A stretch of 64,000 bases of DNA from Maribacter polysaccharolyticus (GCF_028882255.1 NZ_JARBUY010000005.1:124001-188000); one strand, 5' to 3'; numbered from the stretch's first letter, positions 1 through 8,111 are shown. The notes: generated from the sequence alone by a model not told the origin. Numbers and translations: made by a program.

Positions 1-125
1 GAATTTTAAGCTTCGTGTGTACTTGCAAAATTTTGTGTTAAAACATGTAACTACGCATAGTCAAATCCGTTGTAAACAATTTTGACCCGTCCTGAATAAA
101 GGCTACCATATTATCCGAATAAACC

Positions 126-500
126 TTACACACGAATTGAGCTAGTTGTTTCGGACTTTTCACCAATTATTTTCTTTCGATGATTAACACCCCAATTATG
201 CAATTCAAAAATAACTTTTCCCAGTGTTTTGGAATGCTCTGTAGGTGTATATTCCGTTCGCACGGGAAAACCATTGATAACAGTTCTAACAATCAACTTA
301 TTTTCTTCCATATCTTTTAATTCCTTTGACAAAACTTTGGTGCTTAACTTAGGAATACTTCGTTCTATTTCCCTAAAGTGCTTATTTCCTTCCCAAATTG
401 AAATTAATATCAAAAGCTTCCATTTTCCACCTATGACATCCAAAGTGTCCCGTACGGGTAACAAAGCGGACATACACTCTTTATGTTCTTTTTTTTTCAT
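126..500 (-). CDS. HxlR-family transcriptional regulator
   Basis: A 124-residue winged-helix regulator. The middle of the protein (DVIGGKWKLLILISI, then FREIERSIPKLSTKVLSKEL) matches the HxlR/MarR-like family, which often responds to electrophiles, quinones or oxidative stress. It has the family's usual length. A single Cys lies near the N-terminus (residue 9), where several HxlR sensors carry a redox-active cysteine. It is divergent from the DoxX gene, and the shared intergenic region holds three exact-period 18-bp repeats that are a likely operator. Family assignment is firm; the inducer is unknown. Confidence 0.9.
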   Translation of the reverse strand: MKKKEHKECMSALLPVRDTLDVIGGKWKLLILISIWEGNKHFREIERSIPKLSTKVLSKELKDMEENKLIVRTVINGFPVRTEYTPTEHSKTLGKVIFELHNWGVNHRKKIIGEKSETTSSIRV

Positions 501-514
501 CCCTACACATTTAA

Positions 515-568
515 TGATTACCTAAAAGTAACTGATTACCTTTAGGTAACTGATTACTAATGGTAATC
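515..568. promoter_or_regulatory. Three tandem 18-bp operator-like repeats between hxlR-type gene and doxX
   Basis: Three head-to-tail 18-bp units begin at 515, 533 and 551, all starting TGATTAC. The middle unit, TGATTACCTttaGGTAAC, is a near-palindrome and the outer two are degenerate versions. They lie immediately upstream of a TAnnTTTG -7 element (TACTTTTG, 578-585) that would drive doxX. Inference: binding array for the divergent HxlR protein. Confidence 0.65.
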
Positions 569-577
569 AAAAATAAT

Positions 578-585
578 TACTTTTG
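578..585 (+). promoter_or_regulatory. Bacteroidota -7 promoter element for doxX
   Basis: TACTTTTG fits the flavobacterial -7 consensus TAnnTTTG and lies 29 bases before the chosen doxX start. No clear -33 TTG is seen because the 18-bp repeats occupy that region, so regulator binding would block polymerase. Confidence 0.5.
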
Positions 586-613
586 CCGTATTACCAACAA
601 TAACAAACGAAAA

Positions 614-994
614 ATGAAAAACAAGATTCTTACAGCTTTATGTATCTTATTCGGATTAATGATGATTAATTCAGGATTGAATAAATTCTTCAACTATATG
701 CCCATGCCCGAAATGTCTGAAGAAATGATGCAAATAATGGGCGGGTTTATGACAATAAAATGGATTTTTCCCCTTGTAGCAATTGTTGAGATCATTGGAG
801 GCGCTTTGATAGCATTCCCAAAAACAAGAGCACTGGGTGCTATAGTAATTCTACCGGTAATGGTTGGAATATTTGTTCATCATATCGTTCACGATATGTC
901 AACTATTGGCATTGTATTGGTGTTGCTAGGAATCAACATTTGGGCAATTGTGGCTAATTGGAATAAGTATTTACCGATTATAAAAAGTGAATAG
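614..994 (+). CDS. DoxX-family membrane protein
   Basis: A 126-residue protein with about four hydrophobic helices and the general layout of DoxX/DoxD-type membrane proteins (LFGLMMINSGLNKF near the N-terminus, then a helix with EIIGGALIAFPKTRALGA). Such proteins are linked to quinone or thiol redox protection in the membrane. I chose the ATG at 614 rather than the in-frame ATG at 560, because 560 lies inside the regulatory repeats and upstream of the -7 element. The divergent HxlR regulator is the likely repressor. Exact function unknown. Confidence 0.85.
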   Translation: MKNKILTALCILFGLMMINSGLNKFFNYMPMPEMSEEMMQIMGGFMTIKWIFPLVAIVEIIGGALIAFPKTRALGAIVILPVMVGIFVHHIVHDMSTIGIVLVLLGINIWAIVANWNKYLPIIKSE

Positions 995-1055
995 GCTTGA
1001 ATTAATATAGATTAAGCGTTTACCAAACTACTGTTGAAAACCACTACTGCCAATT

Positions 1056-1398
1056 CCGGTAATCGTCACTCAACCCCTTGATCATTGGATCAATGACTTC
1101 CAAAACCGCCTTAAAAGGCGGTTTTGTTTTTTAGGAGACCTATTTACCCCTGGTTTTTGCCGAACCCAAAAACATCCGTAGGACCTGTAAGTTCCGTTTT
1201 TCACAAAGTGACCAAGCGCCTTGACTACCCCCTTTCAAACGCCTATGGAAATCGTTCGTGCGTATACGTTCGCACAACTGGAAATGGGCGAACGGTTTTT
1301 CCTGATAGTCCTTCTTACCTTGCATACCTATCGTTACGATCCTCGCGATCGACAAAGACTTTTTTCGCTAACTTGTGCATCAGGTACAAGAACTATAA
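1056..1398. repeat. Diverged long repeat, copy A
   Basis: About 340 bp resembling 2358-2718. The first 50 bp are nearly identical (TGATCATTGGATCAATGACT in both), followed by a GC-rich hairpin and then blocks such as GGGCGAACGGTTTTTCCTGA and TCGACAAAGACTTTTTTC. Between the blocks there are substitutions and indels. Both copies have similar peptide remnants (MGERFFLIVLL) in one frame. The two copies flank the peroxiredoxin gene. Origin unknown. Confidence 0.7.
1102..1132 (+). terminator. Intrinsic terminator after doxX
   Basis: Perfect 9-bp stem AAAACCGCC / GGCGGTTTT with a 6-base loop, followed by GTTTTTT. It lies about 100 bases after the doxX stop and inside repeat copy A, so it moved or was duplicated with the repeat. 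Confidence 0.75.
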
Positions 1399-1595
1399 GT
1401 CAGTCCTACCCTCTTCAAAAGAGAAATTTTATTACTTTCGATTCGGCCCGATGCCGAACTAAAAAATCCCAACAAATTTTCCAGTCCGAAATTATCGCCT
1501 TAACCTTGTAGGTAATTAATATCAGGCCTAGGAATTTGTAAGAGTATGTTGAAATAATCCTAAACTAGGAATGGAAATATAACCAATGTTATTAT

Positions 1596-2246
1596 ATGAA
1601 AAAATTAAGAGCGCTAACTGATGCTAAAATTGAATCCGGACGACAAGCTAATCCTGAGTTTATGAATGGTGTGGATACTATTATCAAACAAGCAAAGGCC
1701 TTTCAACAAGGGGAAAATGCAATCAAAATTGAACAGAAAGCTCCTGATTTCGAGCTGCCCAACCCTGAAGGCAAATCAATATCATTAGCTGCTTTATTGG
1801 AGAAAGGACCTGTTGTCATTACTTTTTATAGAGGTAATTGGTGTCCTTACTGTAATTTACAACTCAGGGCTTTGCAAGCCAGACTAGATGAGATCCATGC
1901 CTTGGGAGCTACATTGGTTGCCATTAGCCCACAAGTACCGGATGGATCATTGACAAAAGATGAAATTAGTACGATGGACTTTACTGTATTGTCTGACCAA
2001 GACGCAAAAGTTGCTAGGCAATACGGTGTTGCATGGGAAGTGCCAGAGTTTTTAGCAGAACATATGCGAGTAGACCGTAAACTTGATTTAGAAAAAATCA
2101 ATAATGGAAACGGTAATATATTACCAATTCCGGCAACGTTTATATTAGGACAGGACGGCGTAGTTAGATGGAGCTATGTTAACGTTGACTATAGAATTCG
2201 TTCAGAACCTGATGAAATTATTGAAGCTTTGAAAAATCCATATTAA
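1596..2246 (+). CDS. Peroxiredoxin-like AhpC/TSA-family protein
   Basis: 216 residues with a thioredoxin fold of the AhpC/TSA (peroxiredoxin-like) type. The active-site stretch TFYRGNWCPYC puts the peroxidatic Cys near residue 83 and a second Cys at 86, so the site is CxxC-like. The usual Prx features follow (APDFELPNPEG at about 49-59; PATFILGQDGVV near the C-terminus). It would reduce hydroperoxides in the cytoplasm; no signal peptide is seen. The gene stands alone between the two long repeats, with a terminator (2405-2435) after it. The HxlR/DoxX pair next door fits an oxidative-stress theme. Confidence 0.9.
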   Translation: MKKLRALTDAKIESGRQANPEFMNGVDTIIKQAKAFQQGENAIKIEQKAPDFELPNPEGKSISLAALLEKGPVVITFYRGNWCPYCNLQLRALQARLDEIHALGATLVAISPQVPDGSLTKDEISTMDFTVLSDQDAKVARQYGVAWEVPEFLAEHMRVDRKLDLEKINNGNGNILPIPATFILGQDGVVRWSYVNVDYRIRSEPDEIIEALKNPY

Positions 2247-2357
2247 CAAAGTACAACTTACCTTAATTCTACCAGTTGATTCTTTGTTTACCTCAAAACC
2301 AATACAACTTCATTGATGGCAAAGGTCGGTTAAGGTTGCTAAACTAATTCTACAGCA

Positions 2358-2718
2358 CCGATAATCGTCACACAATCCCATGATCATTGGATCAATGACT
2401 TCCAAAACCGCTTTTTTAGGCGGTTTCGTTTTTTAGGGGACCAATTGACCCCTGGTTTTTGCCGTACCAAAAAACCTCCTTGGAGCCTATAGGTTCCGGT
2501 TTTCAAAAAAAGTGACGGTAGCGGGACCAAAGCTCCCCTTTCAATCGCCCATGGAAATCGTTCATGCGTATATGTTCGTTCAACCGGAAATGGGCGAACG
2601 GTTTTTCCTGATAGTCCTTCTTGACTTGCACATCTATAGTTATGACCCTTGTCCAAATCGGCAATGATCGACAAAGACTTTTTTCTTAACTTGTGTAACA
2701 GGTACAAGGGCCATAATG
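2358..2718. repeat. Diverged long repeat, copy B
   Basis: Partner of 1056-1398. It shares the TGATCATTGGATCAATGACT block, the CCGC/GCGG hairpin, TTGACCCCTGGTTTTTGCCG-like sequence and the GGGCGAACGG block. It ends about 30 bases before the transporter start at 2751. Divergence between copies is roughly a quarter of positions by eye, so the duplication is old or the copies arrived separately. Confidence 0.7.
2405..2435 (+). terminator. Intrinsic terminator after peroxiredoxin gene
   Basis: Stem AAACCGC / GCGGTTT with loop TTTTTTAG, then CGTTTTTT. It is the counterpart of the terminator in repeat copy A, with an expanded T-run in the loop. Confidence 0.65.
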
Positions 2719-2750
2719 TTGTGGTTACTATCGATAAACCGAGAAACTGG

Positions 2751-3545
2751 ATGAACAAAACAATATTTGAAATCACCAAAATGGACTGTCCATCGGAGGA
2801 AAATTTAATCCGAATGAAATTGGACGGAATTTCAAGTATTGCCAATTTGGACTTTGACATTCCGAATCGAAAACTGACGGTTTTCCACAATGGAAAAATT
2901 GACCAAATCGAAAAGTCGGTCCTCGAACTGAATTTAGGCGGAAAGAAAATTTCGACCGAACAATCCGACCAAACGGAATTTAAGGAAAATGCGAACCAGA
3001 AAAAACTACTTTGGTCTGTCCTTGCCATAAATTTTGCCTTTTTCCTTATCGAAATGACGACAGGAATCATATCCAAATCAATGGGATTGGTGGCCGACAG
3101 TTTGGATATGCTAGCCGATAGTTTTGTGTACGGAATCAGCTTATTTGCGGTCGGCGGAACGATAATTAAGAAGAAACGGATTGCCAAACTTGCTGGTTAT
3201 TTTCAAATAACACTTGCGATTATTGGATTTGTAGAAGTTTTAAGGAGATTTTTCGGAGACGGGAAACTTCCTGATTTTTCGACAATGATCATCGTTTCGG
3301 TTTTTGCACTTATCGCAAACGGAATTTGTCTTTACATCTTGCAAAAATCAAAGACTAAAGAAGAGGCACATATGAAAGCGAGTATGATTTTTACCTCGAA
3401 TGATGTGATAATCAATTTAGGTGTAATTATCGCAGGACTATTGGTGAATTGGTTGAATTCGAGCAAACCTGATTTGATTATCGGCACAATCGTCTTTGCT
3501 TTGGTCATTCAAGGAGCATTCAGAATATTGAAATTAAGTAAATGA
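2751..3545 (+). CDS. Cation transporter, CDF-like, with N-terminal metal-binding-type domain
   Basis: 264 residues. The N-terminal ~75 residues look like a small ferredoxin-fold metal domain (FEITKMDCPSEE, resembling the HMA pattern but with one Cys). Four to six hydrophobic helices follow, with IIEMTTG-like and LVADSLDMLADS segments typical of cation diffusion facilitators; the second Asp-rich helix is conserved, as in metal sites of CDF proteins. It is shorter than most CDF proteins. I chose the start at 2751 because the upstream in-frame ATG at 2649 lies in repeat B. The stop overlaps the next small gene as ATGA. Exported metal unknown. Confidence 0.8.
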   Translation: MNKTIFEITKMDCPSEENLIRMKLDGISSIANLDFDIPNRKLTVFHNGKIDQIEKSVLELNLGGKKISTEQSDQTEFKENANQKKLLWSVLAINFAFFLIEMTTGIISKSMGLVADSLDMLADSFVYGISLFAVGGTIIKKKRIAKLAGYFQITLAIIGFVEVLRRFFGDGKLPDFSTMIIVSVFALIANGICLYILQKSKTKEEAHMKASMIFTSNDVIINLGVIIAGLLVNWLNSSKPDLIIGTIVFALVIQGAFRILKLSK

Positions 3546-3745
3546 AGAAGCCCATTATAGATATGACTCGGAGGTACTGTTGTACGAACAGCTTAGGAAA
3601 CATGGATTGGAATAATTCTGTAAAGAATTCAAAACATAAAAATGGCTTTGTGATGGCTGTTTTTGAACATTCCAGAATGAATTCGCTGTTCAATGAAATG
3701 AAGGACTTGGGTAATTCCCTAATCGAATTAATAGACAAGGAATAA
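3542..3745 (+). CDS. Small hypothetical protein coupled to CDF gene
   Basis: 67 residues, not recognised. The start codon overlaps the transporter stop (ATGA), which favours translational coupling. The peptide is soluble with two Cys near the N-terminus (RYCCTNS) and a short acidic C-terminal helix. It could be a coupled metal-binding accessory or a chance frame; no family evidence decides this. Confidence 0.4.
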   Translation: MKKPIIDMTRRYCCTNSLGNMDWNNSVKNSKHKNGFVMAVFEHSRMNSLFNEMKDLGNSLIELIDKE

Positions 3746-3869
3746 GAACCTTAATGGGCAACTCGCCCCGTTTGGCTAAATGAGGTGCACCGGCAAAAAA
3801 TACGCCTACATTTCCCGTTTCCGACACTTGGATAAGATCGTTGCAGTACATTTGAAATCCCGATATACC

Positions 3870-4292
3870 ATGAAGACCATCACTTGGAAATTACTATTGA
3901 AATCGAATACAAAATCCGTCTTCCAGTTCCTCTCGACCCCCGAAGGCAGAACCAAATTTTGGTCTGAAAAATCATCTGAAAAAGATACTATAATTCATTT
4001 TGTATTTCCCAATGGTCGTACCTACCATTCTAGAACAATAAAAATAATTCCCAATAAAGAATTCCATTTGTCCTATTTCGATAGCTTGGTCAAATTTCAG
4101 TTAGAGTCCTCTATAAACGGGGGGACTGAGCTTACACTAATTAATGAAGGCGTTTCTGAAAGTGACTTTCCCGAGGTCAATGCAGGATGGGTTTCCGTAC
4201 TCATGAACCTTAAAGCCGTAGCCGATTTCCGATGTGATCTGAGAAACCATGACCCCAATAAGACTTGGGATCAGGGCTATGCAAATAATTAA
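3870..4292 (+). CDS. SRPBCC-domain protein
   Basis: 140 residues from the ATG at 3870. The fold is that of SRPBCC/AHSA1-like small-ligand or lipid-binding proteins: LLKSNTKSVFQFLSTPEGR at the N-terminus (helix after the first strand), central strands, and a C-terminal long helix starting GWVSVLMNLKAVADF. No catalytic residues can be assigned. An in-frame ATG at 3780 exists but the family-like sequence begins at MKTITWKL. It stands alone. Confidence 0.75.
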   Translation: MKTITWKLLLKSNTKSVFQFLSTPEGRTKFWSEKSSEKDTIIHFVFPNGRTYHSRTIKIIPNKEFHLSYFDSLVKFQLESSINGGTELTLINEGVSESDFPEVNAGWVSVLMNLKAVADFRCDLRNHDPNKTWDQGYANN

Positions 4293-4605
4293 TGATTTCA
4301 GTGCCCTTTTAAAGTCATGAGAATAATAACGGGTTGTATATTTCAATTCATATGCCGCACTATTTGATCTCAGCATACAAAAGCACAAAACGCCTATCAC
4401 CACGGCTAATTGAAATGATCAATAACGAAATAAACATAACACCCGCATAACCGTTTACCGAGCATTAAACTTAAGACGTGTATCCTAAATGGCATAATAT
4501 AGCCTACCCGATAAATCCTTCGGATTTTTCCCCTGTTTGTCCCTTTTTTTTAAATTCGTTGTTCAATCGTGTACATGAACGTTGTAAACATTTGAAACAA
4601 ATCTT
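4293..4605. other. Intergenic region with short repeat copy
   Basis: About 310 bases with no gene. At 4513-4564 it carries a promoter-like segment (AAATCCTTCGGATTTTTCCC, then TTTAAATTCGTTG) that is repeated in diverged form at 5073-5122. I see nothing else. Confidence 0.5.
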
Positions 4606-5019
4606 ATGAGGAAATTATTAGTCCTGCTTCTACTGATCCCCCTCCTGTCAATGACCACCGAAAATGATCGGGACAAATTCATTGGGAAATGGGTGGGTGA
4701 GGACAAAAATGAACTTGGTTATCTGAATTTTGACCCAGATGGATATGCTTACTTTGAAATAAAAGGCAGAAAATTTGGAGGAAAAGAATTTGTAATGAAT
4801 GGTGAAAAAGGAAAAATGACCTATGAAATAAATAGCGAAACGCACCCAATCCAAGTGGATCTCATAGTAACCAAATTGGAAAGTGGCGAACAGCATAAAT
4901 TACTTTGCATTGCAGAATTCATCGATAATGACACCATGCAGTTTGAGATGAATTTTGAGAACAACAGACCAACGGACTTTGATACGGATAATTCCATAAT
5001 CTTCATTAGAGAGCAATAA
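4606..5019 (+). CDS. Secreted lipocalin-like hypothetical protein
   Basis: 137 residues: a signal peptide (MRKLLVLLLLIPLLSM) followed by FIGKWVGEDKNELGYLNF, the W-containing first strand usual in lipocalin-like and related small beta-barrel domains. The remaining sequence alternates in a beta-rich pattern. There is no lipobox Cys, so it is probably periplasmic. No close family is recognised and the role is unknown. Confidence 0.65.
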   Translation: MRKLLVLLLLIPLLSMTTENDRDKFIGKWVGEDKNELGYLNFDPDGYAYFEIKGRKFGGKEFVMNGEKGKMTYEINSETHPIQVDLIVTKLESGEQHKLLCIAEFIDNDTMQFEMNFENNRPTDFDTDNSIIFIREQ

Positions 5020-5072
5020 AAACGTTTTAGGGCAAGGTAAAAAATAAATAACCGGTGCATGCCTACTTACGA

Positions 5073-5122
5073 AAATCCATCGGATATTCCCCTGGATCGA
5101 CCGTTTTTGCTAAATTTGTTGC
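5073..5122 (+). promoter_or_regulatory. Promoter-like repeat with TAnnTTTG element
   Basis: Diverged copy of 4513-4564. It ends in TAAATTTG (5111-5118), a match to the Bacteroidota -7 consensus; the other copy reads TAAATTCG. Each copy precedes a single gene on the + strand, so this is probably a promoter module for the cupin gene. Confidence 0.4.
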
Positions 5123-5278
5123 TTGGATTACCCAACTAAGCCTACACAGGCTTGTTGGGCCATGATAAAAAAAGTGTAACGGAACAACGAACCATAAATT
5201 CTTGAAATTTATAAATTTAACTTCTCTAATTATTTAGAAATAAGTTATCTTGTTCTAGTAATAATTAAAATTAAAAAA

Positions 5279-5656
5279 ATGCAACGATTTAGTGAAAAGT
5301 ACATCATAACAAAAGAAATGGAATGGGAAGAACTTGGTGGAGGCGTATCAAGAAAGTTCTTAGGTTACGATAACCAAATCATGATGGTGAAAGTGAAATT
5401 TGATAAAGGAGCTTTGGGTGCCCCACATCAGCATTTTCATACGCAAGCCACCTATTGTGTTTCAGGTAAATTTGAATTTGATATTGATGGCGAAAAGAAA
5501 ATTATAGAAGCAGGGGATGGCGTATATATCGAACCTAATTTATTGCATAGTGCGATTTGCTTGGAAGAGGGAATGCTAATAGACACCTTCAGTCCTGTAC
5601 GGGAAGATTTCTTGAGTGGTGGCGGTGTATCTTATTTTGGGGATAAAGAAGCCTAA
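5279..5656 (+). CDS. Cupin-domain protein
   Basis: 125 residues forming one conserved cupin barrel. Motif 1 is PHQHFHTQATYCVSGKFEF (about residues 44-62) with three His as metal ligands plus a Glu/Gln position. Motif 2 is AGDGVYIEPNLLHS with the fourth ligand His. Small single-domain cupins bind a metal and are often isomerases, dioxygenases or sensory proteins; the substrate cannot be told. It begins at the only nearby ATG and ends before a strong terminator at 5787. Confidence 0.9.
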   Translation: MQRFSEKYIITKEMEWEELGGGVSRKFLGYDNQIMMVKVKFDKGALGAPHQHFHTQATYCVSGKFEFDIDGEKKIIEAGDGVYIEPNLLHSAICLEEGMLIDTFSPVREDFLSGGGVSYFGDKEA

Positions 5657-5786
5657 GAAAAACACTAAGGGAAATAAAATCAGTTTTCTTCATTTCGTCT
5701 AAACCGGCAAAAATCACTCAGGGTAAAACCGATTATACTTTGAGTATTTTATTAGGATAGCCGACCATGATCAAAACAAAGACCCC

Positions 5787-5819
5787 GATAACCGCTTTAT
5801 AAGCGGTTATCTTTTTTTT
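5787..5819 (+). terminator. Strong intrinsic terminator after cupin gene
   Basis: Perfect 11-bp stem GATAACCGCTT / AAGCGGTTATC with a TAT loop and eight T after it. The core ACCGC/GCGGT recalls the hairpins in the two long repeats, so it may share their origin. Confidence 0.85.
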
Positions 5820-6116
5820 GGGGCACTCCGTTGATCTGAACTTTTAAGGGAATCTTACGGGCAACCCTTAAACTTCACTCGTTTCTAAACGGGGTTCAGG
5901 TTTTTCTTTGGTTGTACGTGACAACAAATGCATCACCTTGTTCGCCAGTTACGGCCCTAGGGGTTAGACTGCTTAATCCCATAAACCGGGGCAACGAACC
6001 GTTGGGTACGGGCCATTTCCTTGAAACGACATTGCGCCCCGTGCATTTAGTCGAGTCCTCCCCTTCCCTTTCATATCCCATAAAATCAATACACAGAATT
6101 CAATTTTGAAATATAA

Positions 6117-6272
6117 AGTCATAGAGAATTCGTTTGGAACCCCATAATGAAGGAACGATTGAAATATGGCGATGAGATTATCGAAATTAATGAATGGTTT
6201 GACGCAAATTCTGAAAAAGAAATACCAAGACTTATATCCTTTGTATTCAAAAAGAAAAACCAATGCCCATAA
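6117..6272 (+). pseudogene. Short PDZ-like coding remnant
   Basis: An open stretch of about 50 codons, with one internal ATG at 6147. It reads ERLKYGDEIIEINEWFDANS and then EKEIPRLISFVFKK before a stop. KYGDEIIEING-type text is the carboxylate-side strand of PDZ domains in Bacteroidota proteases. There is no start region, catalytic domain or rest of the barrel, so I read it as a broken gene fragment. Similarity is by eye only. Confidence 0.35.
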
Positions 6273-6414
6273 AACCTCCTGTAAAACGCCATTACGGTTA
6301 AAGCTAACCGAATAATTTGTGCGCTTAAGTAACTTTGTCCCTAATCGAAAAAGTACATCAAAATGCGCTACCACTGCAACAAAAAACCATAAGTGAAATT
6401 AAAGAAGAACGAAA

Positions 6415-6909
6415 TTGAATATCAGAAAAGCAATAACATCCGATTTTGACAAAGTTTGGGAAATATTCTCCAGAGTCATTAAAACTGGGGACACCTATGT
6501 CTTTCATCCCAATACTCCAAAAAAAGACCTGAAAAAACATTGGTTTGCCGACTATATGGAAACCTATGTCCTGGAAGAGGACGGACAAATACTGGGAACC
6601 TATATTATCAAACCCAACCAAATTGATTTGGGAAACCATATTGCCAATTGTAGTTATATGGTAAACCCCAACGCCCAAGGGAAGGGAATAGGAAAAAAAC
6701 TTTGTGAACACTCTCTTGAAACGGCCAAGGAAAATGGATTTGAAGGGATTCAATTCAATATTGTGGTAAGTACCAACAAAATAGCCGTGGCATTATGGGA
6801 AAAATACGGATTTGAAATAATCGGAACCACACCTAAAGGATTTCGACATGCTGAATTAGGAATGGTGGACACCTATATCATGTATAAAAACCTAAAAGGA
6901 GAACAATAA
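6415..6909 (+). CDS. GNAT-family N-acetyltransferase
   Basis: 164 residues. The acetyl-CoA-binding motif A is clear: SYMVNPNAQGKGIGKKLCEH at about residues 80-99 (R/QxxGxG/A loop). It is followed by the motif B-like VSTNKIAVALWEKYGFEIIG. The protein begins with MNIRKAITSDFDKVW, the usual GNAT start, and this requires a TTG initiation codon at 6415, preceded by the purine-rich AAAGAAGAAC. The acceptor substrate is unknown. The gene stands alone, directly before intergenic repeat C. Confidence 0.88.
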   Translation: MNIRKAITSDFDKVWEIFSRVIKTGDTYVFHPNTPKKDLKKHWFADYMETYVLEEDGQILGTYIIKPNQIDLGNHIANCSYMVNPNAQGKGIGKKLCEHSLETAKENGFEGIQFNIVVSTNKIAVALWEKYGFEIIGTTPKGFRHAELGMVDTYIMYKNLKGEQ

Positions 6910-6910
6910 G

Positions 6911-7138
6911 AACCAACCGCTACATAACCCAAATACGACGCGCACTTTTAGGCCGAATCCAAAGGGCTATGTATCTTTATGGGGTCGCTAAAATGAAAAT
7001 CATGCGATTACAAAATGTTGGATTTTCGCTTTGGAGAAAAAAGAAAAACAAAATCAATACGCTATAGCTTAGCGCTCAGTCAGAAACCAATGGTTTCCTA
7101 ACCTCCGCACTACGCTTGGCCCATCAGTTGTAGGTACT
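6911..7138. repeat. Cassette-like intergenic repeat, copy C
   Basis: About 230 bp matching 9648-9865 in order: CGCACTTTTAGGCCGAATCC, a promoter-like GTATCTTTAT, the short frame at 7002, CGCTTTGGAGAAAAAA, and a terminal CAGTTGTAGGTAC directly against the next start codon. The 7002-7067 frame encodes MRLQNVGFSLWRKKK, almost identical in copy D. Inference: a mobile boundary element such as a folded recombination site; no recombinase is in view. Confidence 0.6.
7002..7067 (+). other. Short conserved frame in repeat C
   Basis: A 21-residue frame beginning MRLQNVGFSLWRKKK. The equivalent frame at 9743 in copy D begins MRERNVQFSLWRKKK. The conserved peptide could mean a leader peptide, or simply conserved DNA structure: in copy D the same spot contains a perfect 12-bp inverted repeat. 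I do not claim it is expressed. Confidence 0.3.
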
Positions 7139-8020
7139 ATGGCAAAAGACATACCACATATAACATTTAAATCTGCAACAACCGACAATATTGGTTTTGA
7201 AATTGTACCTATTGAACAAATCGCTAAAAGTAAAAACAAACACAAACACCATCCTGAATTACCCCATCAGGTTAAATTTTATAATCTCATTTTTTTTACA
7301 CAAGGCTCTGGAAGACATTTTATCGATTTCAATTGGTACCCCGTACAACAAAATAGCTTGGTTTACCTCACCAAAGACCAAATCAATGCTTTTGAGTTTT
7401 CAGAAGAATTAAAAGGCTATTGTATCCTATTTACCGAGGAATATTTTGTGAATAGCTTCTCCAATTTAACAGATGACTTTGTATTTAGACTTTTTAACCC
7501 AGAGTTGTTTTCACCTATTCTTCAAATTCCCCAAAATTCCGATTTTATAGCCTATTTTAATCTACTACTCAAGGAATATGGCAATCCCCATACTTTCAAT
7601 CATGCAATCATTATCAATTCACTATTGACGATTTTGATATCAAAAGCAGAGAATCTAAAACAAAATCTAACCTTCCATATTTCGGATTCCCCTAAAGTCG
7701 CCCTTTATCAAAATTTCATTTCACTTATAGAGAAAAACCTAACCAAAAGCAGAAGCGCAAATTTTTACGCCAAAGAACTGGCGATAAGCTATAAGCATTT
7801 AAATACCATTTGTAGGGAATTGATGAATAAGACGGCCAAAAACGTCATTGATGATTTTGTCATTCTTCAAGCGAAGCGAAATTTGATCAATTCAACGACA
7901 AACAGTTCTGAATTAGCGTATAGATTAGGGTTTGAAGACCCAACAAACTTCACCAAATATTTTAAAAAAAAGACAGGATTAACCCCAAAATCCTTTATAA
8001 AATTACTTTCTAAAGATTAA
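7139..8020 (+). CDS. AraC-family transcriptional regulator
   Basis: 293 residues. The N-terminal ~170 residues form a cupin-like sensor domain (YNLIFFTQGSGRHFIDFNWY). The C-terminal ~100 residues carry the paired helix-turn-helix motifs of AraC proteins: AKELAISYKHLNTICRELMN, then ELAYRLGFEDPTNFTKYFKK and TGLTPKSF. It starts at the ATG that touches the end of repeat C. It likely controls the SnoaL-like gene 90 bases downstream on the same strand; the ligand is unknown. Confidence 0.92.
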   Translation: MAKDIPHITFKSATTDNIGFEIVPIEQIAKSKNKHKHHPELPHQVKFYNLIFFTQGSGRHFIDFNWYPVQQNSLVYLTKDQINAFEFSEELKGYCILFTEEYFVNSFSNLTDDFVFRLFNPELFSPILQIPQNSDFIAYFNLLLKEYGNPHTFNHAIIINSLLTILISKAENLKQNLTFHISDSPKVALYQNFISLIEKNLTKSRSANFYAKELAISYKHLNTICRELMNKTAKNVIDDFVILQAKRNLINSTTNSSELAYRLGFEDPTNFTKYFKKKTGLTPKSFIKLLSKD

Positions 8021-8111
8021 TGGTTCAACTTTAACCATTTTAATACCGGTTTTCATCTTTTCCATAAGTCCTGGTCGCTTCATCTTTGTATCAGATTTAA
8101 AATACAAAAAA

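Larger units (their letters stand above)
995..1595. other. Intergenic region with terminator and decayed repeat copy A
   Basis: About 600 bases with no convincing gene. It holds the terminator at 1102-1132 and repeat copy A (1056-1398). Short reading frames here read through the repeat and differ from those in the second copy by frameshifts, so I regard them as remnants or chance frames. Confidence 0.6.
2247..2750. other. Intergenic region with terminator and repeat copy B
   Basis: About 500 bases made of the peroxiredoxin terminator and repeat copy B. The open frame that extends the downstream transporter gene upstream (2649-2750) encodes repeat sequence and is not likely to be translated as part of that protein. 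Confidence 0.6.
5657..6414. other. Long intergenic region with terminator and gene remnant
   Basis: About 760 bases. It contains the cupin terminator (5787-5819) and a short PDZ-like coding remnant (6117-6272). The rest (5830-6110) shows no gene I can support on either strand. Confidence 0.5.

Noticed and set aside
1221-1511. Possible gene inside repeat A
   Set aside because: The same region in repeat B is in a different frame, so these are decayed or chance frames.
2649-2750. N-terminal extension of the CDF transporter
   Set aside because: It encodes repeat B sequence; family-like sequence begins at 2751.
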